NCBI GenBank assembly: GCA_963665865.2
Contig: CAXXWF010000001.1
Location: 558,001 to 622,000, forward strand
Length of the DNA: 64,000 bases
Origin: PHAA01 sp963665865
GTDB lineage: Bacteria > Bacillota > Syntrophomonadia > Syntrophomonadales > Syntrophomonadaceae
Direction of reading: 5' to 3'
This document shows, piece by piece, positions 1 to 7,840 of the stretch (position 1 is its first letter; every line of letters starts with the position of its first letter). The translations under genes were made by a program, and so were the position numbers. Under the pieces are notes generated by a model. It was not told the origin of the DNA. It did not search any database and was given only the letters and a program-made list of their open reading frames with translations.

Positions 1-21
1 TTTTTTAATACTGGTCGTCAT
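1..21 (-). CDS. porB: start of a 2-oxoacid:ferredoxin oxidoreductase beta subunit (partial)
   Basis: Only the first seven codons (MTTSIKK) lie in the window, read leftward from an ATG at 19-21, with an AAAGGAATGG ribosome-binding-like stretch just upstream. The identification rests on position. The leftward operon already supplies gamma, delta and alpha subunits, and the thiamine-pyrophosphate-binding beta subunit normally follows alpha. The gap from porA is unusually long and holds a strong secondary structure. Seven codons cannot prove identity. Confidence 0.5.
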
Positions 22-214
22 ATCTCATCCATTCCTTTCATGGTCTATGCTTTATGGGACTATCAAAAAATAAACTAGTCATTTACGCCGGTCTTTTTTG
101 CACTATACTTCGTTCTCAAAGCTTGGAATACGTCCAGTATGACTGCGCTTTGACGCCTCGTCTAGCACAAAAAATCCTCGGCGTATTCTGCCTTGTTTAT
201 TTCTCGATAGCCCC
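22..214 (-). ncRNA. candidate structured RNA between porA and porB
   Basis: This 193-nt spacer has no convincing reading frame but folds extensively on the leftward strand. Nested pairings, in + coordinates, are 195-202 with 68-75 (AAATAAAC/GTTTATTT), 179-185 with 84-90 (TACGCCG/CGGCGTA), and 163-177 with about 90-107 (a T6/A6 core plus a G/C/U-paired extension). Inside these lie TCAAAGC/GCTTTGA (147-153 with 116-122) and the palindrome GACGAGGCGTC (152-162). Such an ordered, mutually closing set is unlikely by chance. It could be a cis-regulatory element, a processed intercistronic RNA or a repeat; I do not recognise a named family. Confidence 0.5.
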
Positions 215-1345
215 TTATTCATCCATCATGGCGCGAATCTCGGCAGCCATGAAGCGGCGGGTCAGATCGATGCCACCAATGCCTATTACCCGGTTTTTAA
301 CCGTGATATCATTGCGCCTTCCAAAGAGCACGCTTTTCAGCTCGGAAGCCAAAATGCCGCCGGGGTGGCCGAAGTTATAGTTGCGATCCAGTACCATTAC
401 CTGTGCATTTTGCGGCAGTGCGCTGATGATATCCTCGGCAGGGAAGGGCAGATACAGGCGCGGTCTGAGCAGCCCGGCCTTGATGCCCTGCTCGCGAAGG
501 ATATCAATAGAAAGTTTCAATTCTGCGGCCATACTGTTGACAGCAAAGGCTACCACTTCGGCGTCTTCCAGCCGATAGGTGTCGATGGTATCGCCATCCC
601 ACATACCGGTGACAGCCTTATATTCCTGCGCCGCCTTCTTTACCAGCGGGATGGAAGCCATGATATCATCGGACAGCATCTGGCGGAAAGGTGCGTATTC
701 GGCAGCCATGGTCACATTGCTGAAGGAAGAGGGATTAGCCGGGTCGAGCCGCCATTCCGGTTCATGCGGGGGCAGAAAACGGTCGATATCCTCCTGGGGC
801 GGCAGGGTGAGGGGCATCAGACAATGGGAGATAGCAAATCCGTCAAAGTTGACCATCACAGGAATATTGATCTGTTCGGCCACGCGGAAGGCCTGTAAAA
901 TGGTATTGAACACCTCCTGATTAGAGGAGCAATGATATTGGATCCAGCCGGTATCACGCTGAGCAAATGAGTCCTGATGATCAGCCCACAGGGTCCAGGG
1001 AGCGAAAATTCCGCGGTTGACGTTAACCATTACGACCGGCAAACGTCCACCGGAAGCCATATGTAAGACTTCGTGCATATACAGCAATCCGTTGGCTGAG
1101 GTGGCTGTGAAGACGCGGGCGCCGGCAGCGGATGCGGCCACGGCGGCGGCCATGGCGCTGTGTTCACCTTCCACCGGAATGAAGCGAGCGTTCATCTCGC
1201 CATTTTCAACCATGGCGGCCATCGCTTCCATAATGCTGGTCTGGGGGGTGATGGGGTAGCCGGGCACGACGTCCACCCGGGCACTTTTTACGGCCATCGC
1301 GGCGGCATTGGCACCGGTAGCCATTATAACTTGCACTGCTTTCAT
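215..1345 (-). CDS. porA: 2-oxoacid:ferredoxin oxidoreductase subunit alpha
   Basis: A 376-residue alpha subunit of pyruvate/2-oxoacid:ferredoxin oxidoreductase, the cytoplasmic enzyme that interconverts a 2-oxoacid and CoA with acyl-CoA, CO2 and reduced ferredoxin. The N-terminus carries the family's pyrimidine-binding signature (about residues 20-60: VVPGYPITPQTSIME, then VEGEHSAM), followed by the core (TATSANGLLYMHE, about 80-95) and the C-terminal domain II (VMVLDRNYNFGHPGG near 316-330). Length is typical for a separate alpha chain of a four-subunit enzyme. It is the third gene of the leftward operon, 4 bases after porD. Substrate (pyruvate versus another 2-oxoacid) cannot be fixed from sequence alone. 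Confidence 0.93.
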   Translation of the reverse strand: MKAVQVIMATGANAAAMAVKSARVDVVPGYPITPQTSIMEAMAAMVENGEMNARFIPVEGEHSAMAAAVAASAAGARVFTATSANGLLYMHEVLHMASGGRLPVVMVNVNRGIFAPWTLWADHQDSFAQRDTGWIQYHCSSNQEVFNTILQAFRVAEQINIPVMVNFDGFAISHCLMPLTLPPQEDIDRFLPPHEPEWRLDPANPSSFSNVTMAAEYAPFRQMLSDDIMASIPLVKKAAQEYKAVTGMWDGDTIDTYRLEDAEVVAFAVNSMAAELKLSIDILREQGIKAGLLRPRLYLPFPAEDIISALPQNAQVMVLDRNYNFGHPGGILASELKSVLFGRRNDITVKNRVIGIGGIDLTRRFMAAEIRAMMDE

Positions 1346-1349
1346 ACGG

Positions 1350-1607
1350 CTACTCCTCCTTTTCCATGCTGATTGCGCCGGTGGGACATTCTACGGCGCA
1401 CACGCCGCAGCCCTTGCAGTAGTGGTAATCAATCGTAATTTCAGTGCGGTCAATGACCGCTTCCGGACAATATACCCAGCAAAATTGGCATTTGGTGCAT
1501 TTCTGCGTGTCTACGACGGGACGGTGCGCTCTCCAGGAACCGGTGTCACCGCCGGCTCCTTTCATCGGCCAGGAAATGGGCCGGTAGGCTTTCGTAACTG
1601 ATTTCAT
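1350..1607 (-). CDS. porD: 2-oxoacid:ferredoxin oxidoreductase subunit delta (ferredoxin)
   Basis: An 85-residue ferredoxin-type delta subunit that passes electrons from the catalytic subunits to ferredoxin. Two CxxCxxCxxxC motifs for [4Fe-4S] clusters are visible: CTKCQFCWVYCPEA around residue 37 and CKGCGVCAVECPTGA around residue 66. The N-terminal arm (KSVTKAYRPISWPMKG) is typical of PorD. It sits between porC and porA, nearly contiguous with porA, so co-translation is likely. Confidence 0.93.
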   Translation of the reverse strand: MKSVTKAYRPISWPMKGAGGDTGSWRAHRPVVDTQKCTKCQFCWVYCPEAVIDRTEITIDYHYCKGCGVCAVECPTGAISMEKEE

Positions 1608-1646
1608 TTTATTCCATTCCTTTCGCTAATCCAAATATATAGTATG

Positions 1647-2189
1647 CTAGACGCTAAGCCGTGTTACGGTGTTATAAGCCTTGCCAGCGGCACCCAGATT
1701 GCGCTCACCGTTATTGCCCGGCCATTTATTCAGGATGGTTTGTTCCATAATATTTTGCGGGATGTTTAGTATCCGGCACACCGCGCCAAACAGTGGAATA
1801 TTTATATTGGGTCCGTCGGCGGAAAATAATCCAGCTTCGCGGGCGAGGGCGTCGGCATCCAACTGCCAGGTAGGGTGCTTCTCCACGGCTACGGCGTGGG
1901 GAGCATTGATAATCACAGTGCCGATCTCAGTAATACCCTCACCAACCGCCGCTTCGATGAGCTTTTCGCTCATTACTACCACATAATCCGGCAGCTCGCA
2001 TTGACTGTGCGCGTGGATAGTGGTGGGGGACATGCGCACTGCTGCCCGCACCGGCGCTCCGCGGCGTTCTACCCCGAAGAAAGGCAAGGCCTGTCCCTGT
2101 TCACCGTTTTCAAGCGCAGCCTGCGCTAATAAGTGAGCCAGGGTAACGGAGCCCTGCCCGCCAAACCCGTTGATTCGTAGTTCTAACAT
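1647..2189 (-). CDS. porC: 2-oxoacid:ferredoxin oxidoreductase subunit gamma
   Basis: A 180-residue gamma subunit beginning MLELRINGFGGQGSVT, the glycine-rich start typical of PorC, where the family contacts CoA. The reading frame is open further upstream, but the ATG at 2187-2189 is preferred because GGAGGAGCA lies directly before it and homology-like sequence starts there. It is the first gene of the leftward operon. The order gamma-delta-alpha-(beta) matches archaeal and clostridial four-subunit enzymes. The promoter region upstream carries a palindromic operator, so the operon is probably repressed by a GntR-type regulator not encoded in this window. Confidence 0.9.
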   Translation of the reverse strand: MLELRINGFGGQGSVTLAHLLAQAALENGEQGQALPFFGVERRGAPVRAAVRMSPTTIHAHSQCELPDYVVVMSEKLIEAAVGEGITEIGTVIINAPHAVAVEKHPTWQLDADALAREAGLFSADGPNINIPLFGAVCRILNIPQNIMEQTILNKWPGNNGERNLGAAGKAYNTVTRLSV

Positions 2190-2514
2190 ATTGCTCCTCC
2201 ATTCTTCTATGATGCTGCCAGAGGTACAAGCGCCAGGTTGATTGCATATTCGCTTTTGCCACTGCCAAAACCGCCCAAGAAAGCCAGAACCAGCGGGGGC
2301 CTGGTATTTTGCTGTATAAGCCAGGTTTCCTCCCTTTCTGTCTAGTGTCCTGGTGGTCAGACCACTAATGAATATCATTATATAATATTTAGGAAAGATA
2401 ATTCATGCAATAAGTTTCACAAAAAAGCTTGCTATAGTGAGGCAGACTGGTGTGTATTACGGGGATTATGGTAGAATGTACCTGTAAGAAGAGCAAAGGA
2501 GATGACTGGTTAAA
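2190..2514. promoter_or_regulatory. divergent promoter region with GntR/FadR-type operator
   Basis: This gap separates the leftward por operon from rightward yedF. At 2353-2365 is the perfect odd palindrome GTGGTCAGACCAC, which contains TGGTCAGACCA, matching the TNGTNNNACNA core known for FadR-subfamily GntR repressors such as PdhR and LldR. A leftward TATAAT lies at 2382-2377, so the operator would overlap the transcription start of por. The -35 side is poor (TGAATT). An operator for the por operon is inference from the match and its position; no regulator gene is nearby. Confidence 0.6.
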
Positions 2515-3093
2515 ATGAAAAAAACAATTGATGCCCGTGGACGGGCCTGCCCAGAACCAGTGATAATGACCAAAAAGGCGCTCGATAGCCTTGATTTTGG
2601 CGAGGTCCTGGCTATTGTTGACAACAAGGCGGCCCTCGAAAATATATCCAGAATGGTAAAAACCCTAAACCTGGAAAGCATGGTCGAGGAGCAGGATGGA
2701 TCATTTTACATTAATATTGTCAAGGACGAGCTTCAAACTGAAAAGGAAAACGTGCGGGGCAATACTGTCGTTTTGGTGAAAGGCAACGTGCTGGGTCAAG
2801 GCGATGATAAGCTGGGAAGTGTTTTGATGAAGGGTTTTATGTATACCCTTACTCAAATAGAGGGTGAGATCAAAACCCTGATATTCTTAAATAGCGGTGT
2901 ATTACTTACGACCTCTGGTTCAGAATTGATCGAGCATATTAAGCAGTTAGAAACAAATGGAGTTGAGGTTCTTTCCTGCGGGACTTGCCTGGATTTTTAT
3001 GGCGTAACTGATAAATTAGAAGTAGGGACAGTGGGGAATATGTATTCCATAGTAGAAGACATGCTGCATTCCAGCAAAGTCATTGTATTGTAA
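2515..3093 (+). CDS. yedF: YedF-type protein: TusA-like domain plus DsrE-like domain
   Basis: A 192-residue protein with an N-terminal TusA/SirA domain (about 1-75) carrying the Cys of CPEP (ARGRACPEPVIMTKKAL), and a C-terminal DsrE/F-like half ending in SCGTCLDFYG and GTVGNMY, as in the family usually annotated as sulfurtransferase-like selenium metabolism protein YedF. TusA-type domains relay persulfide sulfur, or possibly selenium, through the CPxP cysteine. The role in selenium metabolism is a genomic association known for the family, not shown here. The ATG follows a GGAGATGACTGGTTAAA stretch. The following gene, acpS, is 96 bases downstream on the same strand. Confidence 0.88.
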   Translation: MKKTIDARGRACPEPVIMTKKALDSLDFGEVLAIVDNKAALENISRMVKTLNLESMVEEQDGSFYINIVKDELQTEKENVRGNTVVLVKGNVLGQGDDKLGSVLMKGFMYTLTQIEGEIKTLIFLNSGVLLTTSGSELIEHIKQLETNGVEVLSCGTCLDFYGVTDKLEVGTVGNMYSIVEDMLHSSKVIVL

Positions 3094-3189
3094 TCCCTGT
3101 TGCAACGATGTCGGTATCTTTGGAACGCATTGGTCAAGTGTTGTATCATTTACGAACCCCGGATATCATGACAGGTCAGGGGGGATAAT

Positions 3190-3558
3190 TTGCTGATTGG
3201 TATTGATATTGTAGATATAGCCAGACTTAAGAATGTAATAAACAGAACGCCCCGTTTCCTGAAACGAGTGTTTACCTCTCAGGAGTTAGATTACTGTCTT
3301 AAGAAAAAGGATCCCTACCCTTCTCTGGCAGCTAGGTTTGCTGCCCGGGAAGCAGTGCGCAAGTTGGATAGTGCATTTATTAAGGGTATACGATTTCTCG
3401 ATACCGAAGTAATAGTTGACGCCGAGGGAAAACCACAGATTATACTTCATGGTGCTGCTCGCCAGAGGGCCCAGGAAGTTAATATTAACAACTTGGCGAT
3501 CAGCCTTTCCCATAGCCGGGAACAAGCAATAGCCGTAGTTATTGCCTATAAGGGGTGA
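3190..3558 (+). CDS. acpS: holo-[acyl-carrier-protein] synthase
   Basis: A 122-residue AcpS that transfers 4'-phosphopantetheine from CoA to acyl carrier protein. The family signatures are complete: GIDIVDIARL at the N-terminus (the Mg-binding Asp) and FAAREAVRK near residue 50 (the catalytic Glu region), with the C-terminal SLSHSREQAIAVV. It starts at TTG (3190) directly behind GGGGGATAA. Length fits the short trimeric AcpS class. Eight bases separate it from the NAD(P)HX repair gene, a common clostridial and bacillar arrangement. Confidence 0.95.
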   Translation: MLIGIDIVDIARLKNVINRTPRFLKRVFTSQELDYCLKKKDPYPSLAARFAAREAVRKLDSAFIKGIRFLDTEVIVDAEGKPQIILHGAARQRAQEVNINNLAISLSHSREQAIAVVIAYKG

Positions 3559-3566
3559 TTATTTAA

Positions 3567-5120
3567 ATGAAGCTCTTGTATGCTGAGCAGATGAAAGAGA
3601 TTGACAGGCGGGCTACAGACAATTATTTAATACCCAGTTTGCTGCTGATGGAGAATGCGGGTCTACGAGTTTTGGAAACAGTTAAGGGTATCATTGATGA
3701 GCTGCATAAAGCTAAAGTAATCATACTGGCTGGTAAAGGTAACAATGGGGGAGACGGTCTCGTTCTGGGACGGCATCTCATAAATGCGGGAGTCATGGTT
3801 GATATTTTCCTGCTGGGGGAATCACAAAATCTAAGTTCTGATGCCTATGTTAATTACAGCGTTCTTAAAAAAATGGACACCAATCTAATCCCATTGAGGG
3901 CTGATGAAGATTTGGACCGCTTCATGATGGCTTTGCTGTCGGCTGACTTAATTGTTGATGCTATTTATGGCATCGGCTTCCGAGGCAGCCTTAATAATTT
4001 CGAGACCCGGGTGATCCAGATGGTTAATTTATGCAAGGCCCCAGTGGTAGCTGTAGATATTCCGTCAGGGGTGGAAGCCGATACGGGCCAAGTACATGGA
4101 ACCGCGCTAAAAGCTGACTACACGGTAACCTTTGCCCTGCCCAAATTGGGGCAGGTATTAGAGCCTGGCCGCGACTATGTGGGTCAATTAATAGTTGCTG
4201 ATATATCCATTCCTGGTCCTCTTCTGGAGGATAGGAATTTGAAACTTAACCTGATTGATAAAGCTTTGATTAGCAAGTTAATAAAACCTCGCAGCGCAGA
4301 ATCTCACAAAGGTACTTACGGACATGTTTTGGTTGCTGGAGGGTCGGCTGGAATGACGGGTGCAGTAATTTTGGCTGCCGGAGCAGCTTTGCGCAGCGGA
4401 GCGGGTCTGGTAACCGCCGCACTGCCTGAATCCCTGGTGCCGATAGTTGGTGCAGCGGCGCGGGAAGTTATGAGCCGTCCTCTAGCCGAAACTAGTGCCG
4501 CCTGCATTTCTATTGAAGCTTTACCGGCTTTGGGAGATCTATTAGGAACTGTGTCGGTTTGCGCGATTGGACCTGGTATGTCACGCTACCCGGAGGCCAA
4601 TGCCATAATACGTTTTGTGCTGGAGAACTCGGGAGTGCCCATTTTGGTAGATGCAGATGGGCTTAATGCTTTGGAAGGAGATGCGGGGATACTCAAAAGC
4701 CGGCAGATTCCGGTTGTTATTACGCCTCATCCTCGAGAGATGTCCAGATTAACCGGCCTGACAGTAGAAGATATTCAACAGAATCGCCTGGAAATTGCTC
4801 GCCAATATGCAACTGCCTGGGGAATTACAGTGGTTTTGAAGGGCAATCAAACGGTAGTTGCCACCTCTTCGGGCGAAGTATTTATAAATTCCAGTGGCAA
4901 CCCCGGTATGGCTACGGCAGGCAGCGGTGATGTCTTGAGCGGAATAATCGCTGGTCTTATTGCGCAGGGACTCGGACCTCAGCAGGCTGCTTTGGCGGGG
5001 GTTTATATTCATGGATGTTCTGGAGATAGAGCCGCTGAGATTAGCGGTCAGAAAGGCATGGTTGCGGGTGATCTGATTGATAATTTACCGTATATATTGA
5101 AGACATTGGAGAAATGTTAA
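3567..5120 (+). CDS. nnrDE: bifunctional NAD(P)H-hydrate epimerase / ADP-dependent NAD(P)H-hydrate dehydratase
   Basis: A 517-residue metabolite-repair enzyme. The N-terminal YjeF domain (about 1-215) epimerises R- and S-NAD(P)HX, with the pattern LLMENAG and GKGNNGGDGLV. The C-terminal ribokinase-like domain (about 230-510) dehydrates S-NAD(P)HX using ADP, with THPHPREMSRL-type sequence near 390 (ITPHPREMSRLTG) and the conserved GNPGMATAGSGDVLSGI near 450. Full length for the fused family. It follows acpS closely, and its stop overlaps a possible alternative ATG of the CBS-domain gene. Confidence 0.95.
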   Translation: MKLLYAEQMKEIDRRATDNYLIPSLLLMENAGLRVLETVKGIIDELHKAKVIILAGKGNNGGDGLVLGRHLINAGVMVDIFLLGESQNLSSDAYVNYSVLKKMDTNLIPLRADEDLDRFMMALLSADLIVDAIYGIGFRGSLNNFETRVIQMVNLCKAPVVAVDIPSGVEADTGQVHGTALKADYTVTFALPKLGQVLEPGRDYVGQLIVADISIPGPLLEDRNLKLNLIDKALISKLIKPRSAESHKGTYGHVLVAGGSAGMTGAVILAAGAALRSGAGLVTAALPESLVPIVGAAAREVMSRPLAETSAACISIEALPALGDLLGTVSVCAIGPGMSRYPEANAIIRFVLENSGVPILVDADGLNALEGDAGILKSRQIPVVITPHPREMSRLTGLTVEDIQQNRLEIARQYATAWGITVVLKGNQTVVATSSGEVFINSSGNPGMATAGSGDVLSGIIAGLIAQGLGPQQAALAGVYIHGCSGDRAAEISGQKGMVAGDLIDNLPYILKTLEKC

Positions 5121-5146
5121 TAAAGCTTAAGAAAGTGGGTGGGCAA

Positions 5147-5602
5147 ATGTTAGCGAAAGATATAATGACCAAAGATGTTATTTCAGTGAGGCCAGAAGAA
5201 AAGGTTGAAAATGCGGCGCGTATACTGCTCAATAACAAAATCAGCGGCATTCCGGTGGTAGACGAAAATAATCACGTTATAGGTATTATTACCGAAAAAG
5301 ATTTAATGATCAAAGCTACTGAGATGAGGGTTCCATTTTATCTCACATTATTTGACAGTATTATTTATTTGGAGAATCCCATACGATTTAACAACGATCT
5401 CAAGAAATATACGGCTTCTGATGTAAAAGAAGCAATGACTGACAAGGTTTACTCCGTAGAGGAAGATACTAGCGTGAATGAGATAGTAGCCATAATGCAG
5501 AAGCGCAAAGTCAATCGGGTACCTGTATTGAGACATGGGAAACTGATCGGTATTATTTCGCGCAATGATATTTTAAAAGCATTGGTTGAAAGAGATGGAT
5601 AA
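5147..5602 (+). CDS. tandem CBS-domain protein
   Basis: A protein of 151 residues made of two CBS motifs, which generally bind adenosyl nucleotides as an energy or redox sensor. The first begins MLAKDIMTKDVISVRPEE and ends GIITEKDLM; the second contains VKEAMTDKVYSVEEDT and ends GIISRNDILKAL. The start at 5147 is chosen because it matches the usual beginning of such proteins and follows GTGGGTGGGCAA. An ATG at 5114 overlapping the previous stop is possible. No catalytic domain is attached, so the target is unknown. It overlaps the start of alr. Confidence 0.85.
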   Translation: MLAKDIMTKDVISVRPEEKVENAARILLNNKISGIPVVDENNHVIGIITEKDLMIKATEMRVPFYLTLFDSIIYLENPIRFNNDLKKYTASDVKEAMTDKVYSVEEDTSVNEIVAIMQKRKVNRVPVLRHGKLIGIISRNDILKALVERDG

Positions 5603-6719
5603 TTGCGTAATAAGCTGGGCAGAAATAGACTTAAGGGCAATCAGAAGTAATGTGGCAGGCATTAAACGATTGATTACCCCCCCAACGCGTCTTATGGCGG
5701 TAGTAAAGGCTAATGCCTATGGACACGGCATGCTGGAAATAGCCCGCGTCTGCCTGGAGGAAGGTGCCACCTACCTGGGAGTGGCCAGCCCTCGGGAGGC
5801 CATGACTCTGCGTGAAAACGATATTACAGCGCAGATATTGGTTCTAGGTTATACTCCTGAGGATTGTGCAGATTTAATGGTGGAGAATCGAATCGATACA
5901 ACCGTGTTCGACTTGGATACTGCCCTGGCTTTATCGAAGGCTGCTGTCAGTATGGATAAGGAGGCCCGGGTGCACCTGAAGATCGAAACGGGAATGGGGA
6001 GGATTGGTTTTAAGCCAGATGCAGCTTCATTGGCACTGATTCAGGAAATAGCGCTCCTGCCGGGAATTCTAATCCAGGGAATATTCAGTCATCTGGCTAC
6101 CGCCGATTGTGCTGATAAGCGTTTTGCCTGGCGGCAGGTAGATATATTCAAGGATTTTGTTGCGATAGTGGAGAAATCAGGGATCTCAATCCCTCTCAAA
6201 CACCTGGCTAACAGCGCGGCGATAATGGAAATGCCGGAAGTACATTTTGATATGGTGAGAGCCGGCATTATGACCTATGGCTTATATCCCTCCCATGAGG
6301 TTGACAAATCTACCCTGGAACTAGTACCTGCCATGCGGCTCAGAAGCAGAATAAGTTTTGTGAAAACAATACCTTCCGGTTATTCGGTAAGCTATGGCCG
6401 GACCTATATTAGCCAGCAAGAAACCAAAGTAGCAACTGTACCCATAGGCTATGGCGATGGGTACCATCGGCTTCTTTCCAACAGGAGCTGGGCTTCTATC
6501 AGGGGACAGAAGGTGCCTTTGATTGGCACCGTTTGTATGGATCAATGTATGTTTGATGTGAGTGGCATGGCTGATGTTAGAGCTGGCGATGAGGTGATAC
6601 TATTTGGCAGGCCGGAGGACGGTGTAACCGCTGATGATTTGGCAGACCTGATGGGGACCATTAATTATGAAATTGTCTGCGCTCCTACCAGCCGAATAAG
6701 CAGAAAATATGTCGATTAA
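5595..6719 (+). CDS. alr: alanine racemase
   Basis: A PLP-dependent racemase of 374 residues that supplies D-alanine for peptidoglycan. The PLP-binding lysine lies in VVKANAYGHG (Lys38 from this start). The second catalytic Tyr is within SVSYGRTYIS, and GYGDGYHR plus GTVCMDQCMFDV are conserved C-terminal blocks. The ATG at 5595 is preferred over a TTG three codons earlier; either way the gene overlaps the CBS gene's end. The run acpS, nnrDE, alr followed by mazEF matches the classic Bacillus-type neighbourhood. Confidence 0.95.
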   Translation: MDNCVISWAEIDLRAIRSNVAGIKRLITPPTRLMAVVKANAYGHGMLEIARVCLEEGATYLGVASPREAMTLRENDITAQILVLGYTPEDCADLMVENRIDTTVFDLDTALALSKAAVSMDKEARVHLKIETGMGRIGFKPDAASLALIQEIALLPGILIQGIFSHLATADCADKRFAWRQVDIFKDFVAIVEKSGISIPLKHLANSAAIMEMPEVHFDMVRAGIMTYGLYPSHEVDKSTLELVPAMRLRSRISFVKTIPSGYSVSYGRTYISQQETKVATVPIGYGDGYHRLLSNRSWASIRGQKVPLIGTVCMDQCMFDVSGMADVRAGDEVILFGRPEDGVTADDLADLMGTINYEIVCAPTSRISRKYVD

Positions 6720-6809
6720 CAGATAATAAGTAATTATTGGATTTGCGAGCTCGAGGCCTTGTCTATATAATAGATATATAATTGTATATTTATTATGGGG
6801 GTGCATACA

Positions 6810-7049
6810 TTGCCTGCCTCGAAACGAATCATAATTACTATATCTGAAATCCTCCTTTCGGAGGTAGATCATTTTACTGCTTTGGAAAATAGGAACCGCA
6901 GTGAGATCGTGCGGGAAGCTATAATGTTCTACCTGGATAATCGTAAGCGAGAATTGATGATTGAGCAAATGAAAAAAGGGTACTTGGAGATGGCACCCAT
7001 CAATTTAACCCTTGCCTTAGAAATTTCCAGCCTGGAGGAAGATTACTAG
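6810..7049 (+). CDS. ribbon-helix-helix antitoxin, MazE/EndoAI type
   Basis: A small protein of 79 residues with an N-terminal ribbon-helix-helix DNA-binding segment (KRIIITISEILLSEVDHF ... NRSEIVREAIMFYL), followed by a charged C-terminal tail that in this family neutralises the toxin. The TTG at 6810 is chosen because GGGGGTG precedes it by six bases; an ATG 15 bases upstream overlaps that ribosome binding site and is less likely. It lies immediately upstream of the toxin gene, downstream of alr as in Bacillus ndoAI-ndoA. Confidence 0.88.
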   Translation: MPASKRIIITISEILLSEVDHFTALENRNRSEIVREAIMFYLDNRKRELMIEQMKKGYLEMAPINLTLALEISSLEEDY

Positions 7050-7087
7050 GTATGTTGTGAATCTAAACTGCTGGAGTGATATGATAA

Positions 7088-7435
7088 ATGATTAAACGAG
7101 GCGAGATCTATTTTGCTCAGCTTAATCCGGTTGTAGGCTCAGAGCAAGGAGGCATACGACCGGTTCTGGTTGTGCAGAACGACATCGGCAATCAGTATAG
7201 TCCCACGACTATAGTGCTGGCCATTACCTCGCAGATTAATAAAGCCAAACTGCCTACCCATGTGGAGCTAAAAGCCAATACATATGGAATGGAACGTGAT
7301 TCAGTCATATTAACTGAACAAATAAGAACGATTGATAAGACCCGTCTGAAACAGAGAATTGCGGTATTGAAGGAAGAAATGATGGAGAAAGTTGATAAGG
7401 CTCTAACCGTCAGTCTGGAATTAAACAAAATTTAA
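7088..7435 (+). CDS. ndoA: endoribonuclease toxin, MazF/EndoA (PemK) family
   Basis: A 115-residue MazF-family mRNA interferase. Hallmarks are the opening MIKRGEIYFAQLNPVVGSEQ, then GGIRPVLVVQNDIGN and TTIVLAITSQ, and the central TEQIRTIDKTRL. The family cleaves single-stranded RNA at short motifs; the cleavage sequence cannot be predicted here. It follows its antitoxin by 38 bases. Length and key residues (the Arg of IRPVLVV, and the Thr of ITSQ) are intact, so it should be active. Confidence 0.95.
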   Translation: MIKRGEIYFAQLNPVVGSEQGGIRPVLVVQNDIGNQYSPTTIVLAITSQINKAKLPTHVELKANTYGMERDSVILTEQIRTIDKTRLKQRIAVLKEEMMEKVDKALTVSLELNKI

Positions 7436-7491
7436 TACAAATGCGACTAGTATTGCATATTATATAAAGCAGGTTCATTGAACAGAACCTG

Positions 7492-7818
7492 TCAAGCCGA
7501 TGACAAAAGCGAATCTCAGCGTTAATTTTAGAAGTCCGTTTTAGCAACGTACATGTTACGGGGACATTCCCTTTAAGGGTGTGTCCCCATACATTATGCC
7601 GCCTCAATCACGGGCTTTTTTCATGCTCAGTACACGGTCGACCCTAATTCTTCATGTTATCGCCGGTTAAATTTTAGTATATCTGCGTTGTCGTCAATCG
7701 CAATACAATATAGTATTACTCAATCCTCCGCCTTGACCTACTAAAATTTTTCTCGACGAATACCACGATGAATTAGGGTTGGCCGTGTACAAAATCTTCA
7801 CTCTTGTCATCGGCTTGA
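7492..7818. repeat. nested inverted-repeat (foldback) element
   Basis: The 400-base gap after the toxin gene has no gene but three nested inverted arms. The outer one is 7492-7506 with 7804-7818 (TCAAGCCGATGACAA, perfect). The middle one is 7630-7650 with 7770-7790 (21 bases, 19 matching, GTACACGG...CCCTAATTC). The inner one is around 7669-7680 with 7739-7750 (AAATTTTAGTA). The arms are asymmetric: 123 bases separate outer and middle arms on the left against 13 on the right, and the left excess contains a REP-like palindrome. This looks like a small non-coding mobile element or its remnant. Confidence 0.65.
7560..7588. repeat. REP-like palindrome
   Basis: An imperfect 29-base palindrome whose ends are GGGGACA and TGTCCCC with an inner CCC/GGG pair. 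This form resembles the repetitive palindromes mobilised by IS200-like (REP-associated) tyrosine transposases. Only one copy is visible in the window, so its repetitive nature is inference. Confidence 0.5.
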
Positions 7819-7840
7819 TCGATAATATGGGGGGATTTTG

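Noticed and set aside
2190..2378. N-terminal extension of porC to 2378
   Set aside because: The extension has no family similarity, would cover the operator and promoter, and a perfectly placed ribosome binding site exists at 2190-2200.
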